Positions 44,519 through 53,141 of a stretch of 64,000 bases of DNA are shown here, one piece after another. Below the pieces are notes generated by a model. The model saw nothing but the letters and a program-made list of their open reading frames with translations, was not told the origin of the DNA and did not search any database. Numbering within the stretch: the first letter of the stretch is position 1; each line of letters starts with the position of its first letter. Source of the stretch: an uncultured Desulfobacteraceae bacterium (GTDB lineage Bacteria; Desulfobacterota; Desulfobacteria; Desulfobacterales; UBA5852); assembly GCA_913060875.1 (NCBI GenBank), contig CAJXSL010000001.1, forward strand, positions 826,464 to 890,463, given 5' to 3'. Both the position numbers and the translations under genes were made by a program.

Positions 44519-45729
44519 TAGTTAAAGCCCTTGCAGCCGGTTTCCGCCGGGGGAACCGAGATGTCCTCCGCCGAAATCATGGTCGGTATGCCGACGAAAG
44601 GATGGTCGAAAAACGGGGATTCCGGAACGATTTCACCCACCCACGCGGGGACCTGGGCCTGGTGATCCTCCGGACGCATATACTGCTTCCCAGCCGGACC
44701 GTCGTAGGTCAAACCTTCCCATGCATTGATGATGGCATCCACATCGTCGGCCGTCCCTGCTTTTTTGACGGCCTCGGCCCAGAACATGACCGCGAGGTAG
44801 GATTTGGCGTGCAGCCAGGACGGATAATTGCCATTGGCCTTCTGGTAGGCGGCCACGAAATCCTTGTTCTTCTGGGTCGGGATGCTGAGCATATAGACGG
44901 CGGCCGTCACGTTGCCGATCACGGCGGCGGGATCGCCGATGGCCCGGATGGCAATGAAGTCGTTTAGAAAATAGCAAGCAAACTGAGCATCCAACCCCAT
45001 GGGTTTGGCCTGCTTGATCAGGAGCTGGAGGTCGTTGCCCCAGTTGGAGGTAAAGATGATGTCCGGCTTGGCGGCGATAATCTGCGTGATATAGGGGGCG
45101 TAATCGATTTCGCCGATTTTGTGGTAAAGCTCGCCGACCAGTTCGACCTGGGGGTTGAGTTCCAGGAGTTTTTTCTTGAAGGCCGCCACGGCCTCGTGGC
45201 CGAAACTGTAATCCTGGGCAATCATGAAGACGCGTTTCTTGTTGTTGTCGGCCACCCATTTGGCCAGTGCATTGGAATGCATATCCGTGTTGAGGCTCGT
45301 CCGGAAGAAGTTGCGGCTGCAGTTGGCGCCGCTGAGGCTGGCCGCCTCGGCCCCCCAGGAGATCGCAATGGCATTGTTCTCGTTGGCAACCGATACCATG
45401 GCCGCCATGACGCCGCTGCTGGCCCCCTCGCCGAAGAATTTGATGTCTTCTTTCAGGATGGCCTTGCGCATCTTGCGGGTGGCGACATCGGGCTTGATCT
45501 CGGAATCGATGGCGATGATTTCGACCTGGCGTCCCAGCAGGCCACCGTTGCGGTTGATTTCATCGGCCGCCGCCTGGGCCCCGGCCAGGTAACGGTCGCC
45601 AATGTCCTTGAACTTGCCGGAACTCGGCTCGACCACGCCGAATTTGATGGGATCCGCAGCCTGCAAGGGCGCGGCCAAACAGAAGGCCAGTACCAGCGCG
45701 ATGGAAACCAGCAGAAATGTCCTTTGCAT
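44500..45729 (-). CDS. Liv-type ABC transporter periplasmic binding protein
   Basis: This 409-aa secreted protein has a signal peptide (FLLVSIALVLAFCLAAPLQA) and the type I periplasmic binding fold of the LivJ/LivK family (IKFGVVEPSSGKFKDIGDRY, LAGAQAAADEINRNGGLLGR). ABC importers of this family carry amino acids, amides or aromatic and other carboxylic acids. The ATG at 45729 has AAAGGAG. The C-terminus ends GFN followed by YKPSQN, and these last six codons and the TAG come from the MITE end; the reconstructed original gene stopped with TAA right after GFN. It follows the four transporter genes and completes the importer. Confidence 0.92.
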   Translation of the reverse strand: MQRTFLLVSIALVLAFCLAAPLQAADPIKFGVVEPSSGKFKDIGDRYLAGAQAAADEINRNGGLLGRQVEIIAIDSEIKPDVATRKMRKAILKEDIKFFGEGASSGVMAAMVSVANENNAIAISWGAEAASLSGANCSRNFFRTSLNTDMHSNALAKWVADNNKKRVFMIAQDYSFGHEAVAAFKKKLLELNPQVELVGELYHKIGEIDYAPYITQIIAAKPDIIFTSNWGNDLQLLIKQAKPMGLDAQFACYFLNDFIAIRAIGDPAAVIGNVTAAVYMLSIPTQKNKDFVAAYQKANGNYPSWLHAKSYLAVMFWAEAVKKAGTADDVDAIINAWEGLTYDGPAGKQYMRPEDHQAQVPAWVGEIVPESPFFDHPFVGIPTMISAEDISVPPAETGCKGFNYKPSQN

Positions 45730-45931
45730 GATGTTCTCCTTTGTTCGTTTCTCGGTCAGGGTTGACTTTTGGGAGTCCGTGTGACGCGAAATTTCAGGAC
45801 AACCGTTACGCTCTTTCATTTTATGATGGCCGACCTGTGGCACGGCGTGCCGGTGAAACGTCTATAGGGTCGGTTGCGTTCACCCCCTTTCCGCTCCCGC
45901 CCGGTTCAAAACCGGACGGTCGGATGCCGCC

Positions 45932-46648
45932 TCAAACTTCCAGATATTCCTTGCGAAGATCATCAGCGGCCAGCAGGGCCTCCCGATCGCCCTCGAAAAC
46001 AATGCGGCCTTTGCCCATGATGTAGAACCGATGGGCCAGCTTGATGGCCGCTTTGAAATTTTGTTCCACGAGAAGAATCGTAACGCCGGCCTGGCTGACA
46101 CCCTCCAGCATCTCCATTACCATTTTGACGATCAGGGGCGCCAACCCTTCGGTGGGTTCGTCGATCAGCAGCAGCTCCGGGTTTCCCATGAGCGTGCGGG
46201 CAATCGTCAGCATCTGCTGTTCGCCGCCGGACAGATGATTGCCCATCTGGTTTTTGCGTTCATACAACCGGGGGAAGTATTCAAATATTCGATCCAGATC
46301 CCACTTCAACCCGTTGCCGGAATTATGCCGGCGTTTTTCCTGGAGCCCGATCAGGAGGTTTTCTTTGACGGTCAGGCCGGCAAAGATGCGTCTTTCCTCG
46401 GGAACGACACCGATGCCTTGGCGGGAAATTTGAAAAGGATGCTTCCCGGCCAACTCCTCGCCATTGAACCGGACACTCCCCCGGCGCGGCGTGACAATAC
46501 CCATGATCGAATTCAACGTCGTGGATTTGCCGACGCCGTTGCGGCCCAGGAGGCAGACGATATCCCCCCGGTCCAATTGCATGGAGACCCCATGCAGGAT
46601 ATGACTCTTGCCATAATAGCTGTGTATGTCTTCCACCTGCAGCAGCAT
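45932..46648 (-). CDS. livF: Branched-chain-type ABC transporter ATPase (LivF)
   Basis: This 238-aa ATPase has Walker A LGRNGVGKSTTLNS, the signature HLSGGEQQMLTIAR, Walker B PELLLIDEPTEGL and the switch His in LVEQN region typical of LivF. It starts at an ATG overlapping the LivG stop (TAATG). Together with LivG it powers the LivHM channel. Substrate choice is set by the binding protein at 44500. Confidence 0.93.
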   Translation of the reverse strand: MLLQVEDIHSYYGKSHILHGVSMQLDRGDIVCLLGRNGVGKSTTLNSIMGIVTPRRGSVRFNGEELAGKHPFQISRQGIGVVPEERRIFAGLTVKENLLIGLQEKRRHNSGNGLKWDLDRIFEYFPRLYERKNQMGNHLSGGEQQMLTIARTLMGNPELLLIDEPTEGLAPLIVKMVMEMLEGVSQAGVTILLVEQNFKAAIKLAHRFYIMGKGRIVFEGDREALLAADDLRKEYLEV

Positions 46649-47391
46649 TAGTCGTCCTCTCCGAGATAGGCATCTTTGACGCGCTGATCGTTGCGTATGG
46701 CTTCAGGTGTATCGGAAGCCAGAATCGTACCGTGGTGCAGAACGGAAATCGTGTCGGCCAACGAGAAGATGACGTTCATATCGTGTTCGATAATCAGAAG
46801 GGTGCGATCGGCCGTGGCAACATCAATGAGGTCGATGGCCTGCTCGGTTTCTTCGCGGGTCATGCCGGCCGTGGGCTCGTCCATCAGGATCAACTCGGGG
46901 TCGGTGGACAGCGTGATGCCGATCTCCAGGGCGCGCTGCTGGCCGTAGGAAAGTTCGCCGGCCGGTATGTCCCGTTCGTCGATCAAACCGATTTTTTCCA
47001 GAATGGCTTCGGTCCGACGGTTGACCGCGCGCATGTTCTCCGGACGCTTGAACAGGTTGTAGCGCAGTCCCTGACTGCATCTTACGCCGGCCTGGACATT
47101 CACGAAAACGCTGAGATTGTGAAACACATTGGTAATCTGGAAGGAGCGGCACATGCCCAGGCGGTTCCTGGCGTGGGGTGACAGGGAACCGATATTGTTG
47201 TCCTTGAACGCGATGTAGCCGCGCGAGGCCTTGAACCGCCCGGATATGATGTTGAACAAGGTCGTTTTCCCGGCACCGTTGGGTCCGATAATGGCATGCC
47301 GCTTTTTTGCGCGGACATCGAGATCCACACCGGTGAGAACTTCCAGACCGTTGAAATCCTTGTAGACCTGTTTGACTGCCAATAGGGACAT
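46648..47391 (-). CDS. livG: Branched-chain-type ABC transporter ATPase (LivG)
   Basis: This 247-aa ATPase has Walker A GPNGAGKTTLFNIISG, Walker B ELILMDEPTAGMT and switch His in LLIIEHDMNVIFSLAD. The signature LSYGQQRALEIGI has Tyr-Gly-Gln where SGGxQ is usual, a common LivG form. It lies two bases after livM. It pairs with LivF. Confidence 0.93.
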   Translation of the reverse strand: MSLLAVKQVYKDFNGLEVLTGVDLDVRAKKRHAIIGPNGAGKTTLFNIISGRFKASRGYIAFKDNNIGSLSPHARNRLGMCRSFQITNVFHNLSVFVNVQAGVRCSQGLRYNLFKRPENMRAVNRRTEAILEKIGLIDERDIPAGELSYGQQRALEIGITLSTDPELILMDEPTAGMTREETEQAIDLIDVATADRTLLIIEHDMNVIFSLADTISVLHHGTILASDTPEAIRNDQRVKDAYLGEDD

Positions 47392-47393
47392 GA

Positions 47394-48383
47394 TCAGGTT
47401 CCTTCAATGCCGCGGTTGGATGAGCGGAAACGTTCCCGTAACCAGTTCGCCGAGGAGGCGATGATACCGGAAACGCCTCCGGGGGCGTACATCACCATCA
47501 CGATGAAAATAAGCCCCATGAAAAACGGCCAGCGATCCGTGTATTCGCTGAGATAGTCCTGCAGGTAGATATAAAACGCCGATCCCAGCAGGGGACCGGC
47601 AAAGTGGCCGGTGCCGCCGATAAACGTCAACAGCAGGACCATGGTGGTCATGTTGACGCTGATGGCGTCCACCGACACGAACCGGAAGTGGAGGGTATAA
47701 AACGCACCGGCCAGACCGGCAAAACAGGCGGTAAAGGTGAAGAGGATCAACCGCGATACGGCCGTGTTGTAGCCGATGAACTGCATGCGATTTTCGTTTT
47801 CGCGCATCAGCAAAACCGTCTGCCCCATGGCCGTGCGGGTAAAATACCAGCAGGCCAGGATGGCGGCGCACAAGACGACCAGGGTGATATAATAGAAGGT
47901 GCTGACATCGGAGGTGTTCAAGGTCCAGAAGCCCAGGTCGATATTGGGCCGCTTGACGCTCAACCCGTCATCGCCGCCGGTTACCGCATACCATTTGAAC
48001 GCAATGGCAAAGAAAAGGCTGTTGAACGCCAGGGTCAGCAGGGCAAATGGGGTCCCCTTGACTTTCAGCAGCAGGCTGCCCACCAGAAAGCCGGCCAGGG
48101 CCGTTAGGCCGAAGGCGCATACCACGACGGCCCAAAAGGGCGTTCCTGTTACGGATGTGAGCAAGATGCCGGCCGTATAGGCGCCGATGCCGAAAAACAT
48201 GGCATGACCGAAAGACAGCATGCCGCCGTAGCCCAGCAGCAGGTTATAGGTCACCCCGAAAAGGGCAAAAATGATGATTTCGGTCAGCAGATTGATCTGG
48301 TACCGGCCGATGAGAAACGGCAAAGCGGCAAACAGCAGGAAACAGGCAACCCAGGCAACGGTGATGGCGGTTCGTTTGGTCAT
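47394..48383 (-). CDS. livM: Branched-chain-type ABC transporter permease (LivM)
   Basis: This 329-aa inner-membrane permease has about nine or ten hydrophobic segments. It carries LivM landmarks such as LLLGYGGMLSFGHAMFFGIG near residue 50 and the coupling region FTACFAGLAGAFY, then FIGGTGHFAGPLLGSAF. Its ATG overlaps the livH stop (ATGA). It forms the channel with LivH. Confidence 0.93.
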   Translation of the reverse strand: MTKRTAITVAWVACFLLFAALPFLIGRYQINLLTEIIIFALFGVTYNLLLGYGGMLSFGHAMFFGIGAYTAGILLTSVTGTPFWAVVVCAFGLTALAGFLVGSLLLKVKGTPFALLTLAFNSLFFAIAFKWYAVTGGDDGLSVKRPNIDLGFWTLNTSDVSTFYYITLVVLCAAILACWYFTRTAMGQTVLLMRENENRMQFIGYNTAVSRLILFTFTACFAGLAGAFYTLHFRFVSVDAISVNMTTMVLLLTFIGGTGHFAGPLLGSAFYIYLQDYLSEYTDRWPFFMGLIFIVMVMYAPGGVSGIIASSANWLRERFRSSNRGIEGT

Positions 48384-49243
48384 GATTGTTCGACTCCGAA
48401 AAGGCCAGAAGGTTTGACGACGAGGACCACGGCCATCAGCAAAAAAATCAGGGCCATCGAGAATTTGGGGAAGAGCAGTACGCCAAAGGACTGCAGTTCA
48501 CCGATCAGGAGGGAGGCCGCCACGGTGCCGAGCAGGCTGCCCATTCCGCCGACGACAATCACCACAAAGGCGTTGATCAGAATGTCATCGGCCATGGACG
48601 GCGATGTGGTCAGGAACGGCCCGGCGATGACACCGCCCAAACCGGACAGGGCCGCACCGAAGCCGAAAACACCCATGAAGACCAGCGGGACGTTGATGCC
48701 CAGCGCATTGACCATGGTGCGGTCGTTTACGGCTGCGCGAATGATGATGCCCAGGCGGGTTTTGTACAGGATCAGCGCCATGGCAATGCCGACGCAAATG
48801 CTGCTCAGCAGAACGAACAGGCGATAGACGGGATAGGTGACCCCGAAAAGGTTGATGCTTTCGGAGAGAAATCCGCCGATGGTGATGGAAAGGGGATAAT
48901 TGCCCCAGATCCACTTGACGGATTCGCCCAGGATATACGCCAGACCGAAGGTCAGCAGCAGTTCGTGGACATGGCCGCCCGAGTGCACCTTGCGCAGCAG
49001 AAACCGTTCCACGAGGGCTCCGATGACAAACAGCAGGATGGGGCAGATCAGCATCGACAGCCACAGGTGGCCGGTCATCATCAGCACCATATAGGAAAAA
49101 TAGGCGCCCAGCATGTAGAAGGAAGCATGGGCGAAATTCAGGACATCCATCATGCCGAAAACAAGGGTCAGGCCGGACGATACGAGAAAGAGCAGCCCGG
49201 CGTAAGCCAACCCATGCAAAAAAAAGACGAAAATCTGTTCCAT
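48380..49243 (-). CDS. livH: Branched-chain-type ABC transporter permease (LivH)
   Basis: This 287-aa inner-membrane permease carries LivH landmarks: LVFGMMDVLNFAHASFYMLG, a central ALGINVPLVFMGVFGFGAAL and VIVVGGMGSLLGTVAASLLIG. It is the first of the four transporter genes and follows the hydroxyacyl-CoA dehydrogenase by 36 bases, so transport and degradation genes are in one transcription unit. Confidence 0.93.
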   Translation of the reverse strand: MEQIFVFFLHGLAYAGLLFLVSSGLTLVFGMMDVLNFAHASFYMLGAYFSYMVLMMTGHLWLSMLICPILLFVIGALVERFLLRKVHSGGHVHELLLTFGLAYILGESVKWIWGNYPLSITIGGFLSESINLFGVTYPVYRLFVLLSSICVGIAMALILYKTRLGIIIRAAVNDRTMVNALGINVPLVFMGVFGFGAALSGLGGVIAGPFLTTSPSMADDILINAFVVIVVGGMGSLLGTVAASLLIGELQSFGVLLFPKFSMALIFLLMAVVLVVKPSGLFGVEQS

Positions 49244-49279
49244 CGCGCAGTCCTCAGGCGGTTTTAGGTGTTGGGCCCG

Positions 49280-50140
49280 TTACGATTCATAGTGCTTCCA
49301 GCCGCGTCCGGTCTTACGGCCCAGGTGATGGGCGCTGACCATTTGTTTGAGAAGGGGCCGCGGCCGGAAACGTTCGCCATAGGCATCCTGCAGAATGTGC
49401 TGCACCTGCAGGTTTAAATCGTTGCCGGTCAGGTCCATCAGGGCGTAAGGCCCGATGGGATGCCCCAGCCCGAGACGACAGGCCGTATCGATGTCTTCAA
49501 TCGAGGCAACACCCTCCTCGAGCAAACGGTTGGCCTCGATCCACATGACGTGCAGCAGACGATTGACGGCAAACCCGGTGACGTCCTTGACGCGGATGGG
49601 GGTTTTCCCGATCTGGCGGCAGACGGCCATGACCGTCGCGATGGTATCCTCTGCGGTGTCCAGGCCCGGGATGACCTCGACCAGGGGCATGAGGGATACC
49701 GGGGAGAAAAAGTGGGTCCCGATAAACCGGCCGATCCGCTCCGGGCCGACGGCCGTGGCCAGAACGGTTATGGGAATGCTCGAGGTGTTGGTGGCGAAGG
49801 TGCACGCCGGCGGGCAGATGGTGTCGAGTTCCGCAAATATCTGCTTTTTGACGTCTTCGTCTTCAAACGCCGCTTCGACCACCAGGTGGACGTTTTCGAA
49901 AAGGTCAAAATTGTCCGTCGGGGTAATACGGTCCAGGATCAGCGGTTTGTCATCGGCGTCGATTTTGTTTTTTTTCGCCAGGCGATCGAGAACACCTGCC
50001 AGACGGTTTTTCCCCTTCTCGGCCAACTCGAGGGAGGTTTCCTTTAGCATCACCTGGTGGCCGGCCATGGCAAAGCAGAGGGCGATTTCCGCCCCCATCA
50101 TTCCGGCCCCTACGACCCCTACATGGTTATCTTCCGACAT
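49280..50140 (-). CDS. 3-hydroxyacyl-CoA (3-hydroxybutyryl-CoA type) dehydrogenase
   Basis: This 286-aa NAD-dependent enzyme has the Rossmann motif VGVVGAGMMGAEIALCFA, Asn in ATNTSSIPI and the catalytic His in FIGTHFFSPVSLMPLVEVI. The C-terminal domain has GLGHPIGPYALMDLTGNDL. The ATG at 50140, with AGGAGGCGC just before it, is chosen. The frame extending upstream to 50563 overlaps the thiolase gene and has no family match. It follows the thiolase gene by 70 bases. Confidence 0.93.
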   Translation of the reverse strand: MSEDNHVGVVGAGMMGAEIALCFAMAGHQVMLKETSLELAEKGKNRLAGVLDRLAKKNKIDADDKPLILDRITPTDNFDLFENVHLVVEAAFEDEDVKKQIFAELDTICPPACTFATNTSSIPITVLATAVGPERIGRFIGTHFFSPVSLMPLVEVIPGLDTAEDTIATVMAVCRQIGKTPIRVKDVTGFAVNRLLHVMWIEANRLLEEGVASIEDIDTACRLGLGHPIGPYALMDLTGNDLNLQVQHILQDAYGERFRPRPLLKQMVSAHHLGRKTGRGWKHYES

Positions 50141-50210
50141 GCGCCTCCTCCTGGATGACCGGCGGCGTTTGACGAACGCCGCCGGACGGTTGCCTAAATT
50201 GGACCTGAAG

Positions 50211-51425
50211 CTACCAGTCGTAAACTTCCCGCTCGACGACCGTAGCGACCCCCTGGCCGCCGCCGCAGCAGGCATTGGCACACCCGTAGCGGCCTTGCTT
50301 CGATTCGAGAATCCTGGCCAGGGTGCCCACCAAACGGATGCCGGTGGCACCCAAAGGATGCCCCAGGGCCGTGCCGCCGCCCATGACGTTGACCCGCTCC
50401 GGCTGGATATCCAGTTCTTTGATGCAGTTGAGGGCGACGATGCAAAAGGCTTCGTTGATTTCCCAGAAATCGATTTCCCGGGCGGACAAGCCCGCCGTGG
50501 CAAGCGCTTTCCGGCTGGCGGGTACCGGGCCATGCCCCATAATGGTGGGATCGACCCCGGCAAAGCCGATCGACCGGATGGTCGCCAGGGGGCGGATACC
50601 CTCGGCGCGGGCCTTGTCTTTGGACATCAGGATCATCGAGGATGCGGCGGCATTCAGCGGAGAGGAATTTCCGGGGGTGATCACGCCGTCCTCCCGGAAG
50701 ACCGGTTTGAGGTTGGCCATGCCCTCCGCCGTGGCATTGGGCCGCACGGCCTGGTCGGCATCGATGGTTGCCACGCCGCCGTCCGCCTGCTCGGCGTCGA
50801 CCGGCAGGATCTCGCCGCTGAAAAAGCCCTGGGCCTGGGCCCGGGTGGCCAGGGCATGGGACCGGGCGCCCCATTCATCCAGATCTTCCCGGGTAAAATC
50901 GGTCCGGGCAAACAGTTTTTCCGCGGTCAGCCCCATGTTGACGGCCGTGGGGATATCCCAATGCCGGTACTTCTCATCATCGAACAGTTTCTGGTTTTTG
51001 GCGATAAGACTGCTTCCCCCGCCCACCATTGTCATGGGCACCCGGGTCATGTGTTCCATTCCGCCTGCCAGGACGACATCGGCAACCCCGGTGGCAATTT
51101 CCATGAAGCCGACGTGAATGCAGGCCATGGACGAACCGCACTGCTGATCGATGAATTTGGCGGCAATCGTGTCCGGCAGATTGGCCAGGAAAAGGGGATC
51201 GCGCCCGCCGAAGGTCCACTGCTCGGAGACCCCCAGGGCGGAACCCACCAGAAAATCGTCGATCTCTTCAGGGGCCACCCCGGTGCGATCGATCACTTCG
51301 GGCAACAGTTTGGCCAGCAGTTCGTCGGAGCGCAGCTTGTGAAAGCAGTCTTTGGCAGGGTCGTTGGGACGGGATCGGGATTGCGCCGTTCGCAAATAGC
51401 CGGCGATGACGACTTCTCTCATCAT
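50211..51425 (-). CDS. Acetyl-CoA acyltransferase (thiolase)
   Basis: This 404-aa degradative thiolase cleaves 3-ketoacyl-CoA with CoA. The nucleophile Cys is in FIDQQCGSSMACIHVG (about residue 93). The second catalytic His is in GGGTALGHPLGATG and the final Cys in CANACCGGGQGVA. All three sites are intact, in contrast to the thiolase-like gene at 38335. ACAGGAG precedes the start (51425 or 51422). It follows the MaoC hydratase gene. Confidence 0.94.
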   Translation of the reverse strand: MMREVVIAGYLRTAQSRSRPNDPAKDCFHKLRSDELLAKLLPEVIDRTGVAPEEIDDFLVGSALGVSEQWTFGGRDPLFLANLPDTIAAKFIDQQCGSSMACIHVGFMEIATGVADVVLAGGMEHMTRVPMTMVGGGSSLIAKNQKLFDDEKYRHWDIPTAVNMGLTAEKLFARTDFTREDLDEWGARSHALATRAQAQGFFSGEILPVDAEQADGGVATIDADQAVRPNATAEGMANLKPVFREDGVITPGNSSPLNAAASSMILMSKDKARAEGIRPLATIRSIGFAGVDPTIMGHGPVPASRKALATAGLSAREIDFWEINEAFCIVALNCIKELDIQPERVNVMGGGTALGHPLGATGIRLVGTLARILESKQGRYGCANACCGGGQGVATVVEREVYDW

Positions 51426-51537
51426 GAATCTCCTGTTCGGTAACGTTATGGATAGGATTGCCGGCGGCTGCCCGTGTAACGGGAATTACCGTGCGTCCGG
51501 CAATCTTACGCTCTCATGGCGCTTGTATTGACGCATC

Positions 51538-51960
51538 TCAGGGTCGCTTGGGCGGCGAGACGGTCGCCTGCCCGTCCACCACCACCACCCCATCCTGATT
51601 GAGGCACGTCGTTTTCAGTTCGACACGGTTGGTGCCGAGATCGATGGCGAGAACTTCCACCTGCGCCGTAACCGTGTCGCCGATATATACCGGTGCTTTG
51701 AAGTCCAGGTCCTGATGGATGTATACGGCGCCGGGGCCGGGCAGCTGGTTGGCCATGACTGCCGACAGCAGGCCGGCCACCAGGATGCCGTGGGCGATCC
51801 GGGCTTTGAAAAAGGTTTTCTCGGCGTAGGGTTGATTCACGTGGGCCGGGTTGAAGTCGCCCGTGATGCCTGCAAACAGATAGACGTCGCTTTCTGAAAT
51901 CGTTTTGCTGAACGCTGCGCTTTGACCAGGTTCCAGGTCTTCGATGGTTTTTCCGATCAC
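51538..51960 (-). CDS. MaoC-like (R)-specific enoyl-CoA hydratase
   Basis: This 140-aa hotdog hydratase has the Asp/His catalytic pair in FAGITGDFNPAHVNQPYAEK, followed by RIAHGILVAGLLSAVMAN, the standard MaoC motif. It begins at GTG 51960, which has GGGAGG five bases before it; the upstream TTG at 52005 lacks a site. It hydrates an enoyl-CoA to the (R)-3-hydroxyacyl-CoA, so the cluster has both R- and S-type hydratases. Confidence 0.88.
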   Translation of the reverse strand: MIGKTIEDLEPGQSAAFSKTISESDVYLFAGITGDFNPAHVNQPYAEKTFFKARIAHGILVAGLLSAVMANQLPGPGAVYIHQDLDFKAPVYIGDTVTAQVEVLAIDLGTNRVELKTTCLNQDGVVVVDGQATVSPPKRP

Positions 51961-52007
51961 GGGATCCTCCCGGCGCTGGGGTTCGGGTGCGCTGACCTTT
52001 CGCAAGA

Positions 52008-52787
52008 CTACCGGCCGCTGAAATTGGGTGGGCGCTTTTCAATGAAGGCGGCCATGCCCTCTTTCTGGTCCTCCGTGCCGAAAAGCATGCAGAAAAGCGA
52101 TTGCTCCAACCTGAGGCCGTCTGCGAGCGCCATGTTCAGCCCACCGTAGATGGCGGTTTTGGCGGCGCGCAGGGCGATGACCGGCCGTTGGCTCAATTGG
52201 AGGGCCAGGGCTTCGGCCTCCTTTTCCAGACGGTCCAGGGGTACGACGGTATGCACCAGGCCTGCTGCCAGGGACTCCCGGGCGTCGATCGTCTCGCCGG
52301 TCATGATCATTTTGACGGCGGGGCCGAGGCCGATGAGGCGGGGCAGCCTCTGGGTGCCGCCCCCTCCGGGAATGATGCCAAGCTTGATTTCGGGCAGTCC
52401 GAAAACAGCGTTTTCCGCGGCGATACGAAAATCGCAGCACAGGGCGACCTCGCACCCACCACCCAGGGCATAGCCGGCAATGGCCGCGATGCTGGGTTTG
52501 GAGAGCTCCGCCAGGCGTTGCTGAGCCAAATTCGAAACATCGGTCAATTCTGTTGAAAGGGGGATGTCTCCGGACGCCATGTGTTTGATATCGGCCCCGG
52601 CGGCAAAGGCGTGTCTATTGCCGGTGATGACGAGGGCCTTGATGGCGTGATCGGATTCCACCTGTTCGACGGCGGCGGCAATATCCTCAAATACCTGTGG
52701 GTTCAGTGCATTCAGTTGCTTGGGGCGGTCAAACCGCAGCCATGCGATCCCCGCACGGATTTCAAAAATGGAATGGATTAAATTCAT
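52008..52787 (-). CDS. Enoyl-CoA hydratase
   Basis: This 259-aa crotonase has both catalytic glutamates, in YALGGGCEVALCCDFRIA and VFGLPEIKLGIIPGGGG, and so is a true (S)-type hydratase. It is the first gene of the long minus-strand cluster and faces the double-TetR gene across a 350-base control region with an AT-rich palindrome. The ribosome site is weak. It hydrates the enoyl-CoA formed by the acyl-CoA dehydrogenase. Confidence 0.93.
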   Translation of the reverse strand: MNLIHSIFEIRAGIAWLRFDRPKQLNALNPQVFEDIAAAVEQVESDHAIKALVITGNRHAFAAGADIKHMASGDIPLSTELTDVSNLAQQRLAELSKPSIAAIAGYALGGGCEVALCCDFRIAAENAVFGLPEIKLGIIPGGGGTQRLPRLIGLGPAVKMIMTGETIDARESLAAGLVHTVVPLDRLEKEAEALALQLSQRPVIALRAAKTAIYGGLNMALADGLRLEQSLFCMLFGTEDQKEGMAAFIEKRPPNFSGR

Positions 52788-52854
52788 TGTGAAGCGCCCC
52801 TGATAGTAATGGTTTGTACATCCTGGCCCTGCCTGAGGGTCTTAAACAGAAATT

Positions 52855-52871
52855 AAAATGAATTTCATTTT
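52855..52871. promoter_or_regulatory. Putative TetR operator
   Basis: The 17-base perfect palindrome AAAATGAA-T-TTCATTTT lies in the divergent region, 68 bases upstream of the crotonase start. A related TGAATTTTGAATGAA follows at 52871-52885. TetR regulators of fatty-acid genes use such sites, and the adjacent double-TetR gene is the likely binder (inference). Confidence 0.6.
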
Positions 52872-53141
52872 GAATTTTGAATGAACCATATTCTATATGC
52901 TTTACCCCTGTCAAGATCAAACTTGGCTTCTGAAAAGTGTAATAATATTCATATTAAACAATAATATCGATAGCATTTTGAAGCATGTGTCGTATATTTT
53001 ATTGACAAAAAAATTAGAATATAATTCAATGTGAGGCGAAAATATTGTATGGATCGAAATGGGGTGTCATTATTTAAAAACCCTTCCGTACAGCGCCGGC
53101 GGTATTGACGGCCTTGCCGGCGGGATTTGTTGATCGCAGCC

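Noticed and set aside
49280-50563. N-terminal extension of the hydroxyacyl-CoA dehydrogenase to 50563
   Set aside because: It overlaps the thiolase gene in another frame and the family start with a strong ribosome site is at 50140.
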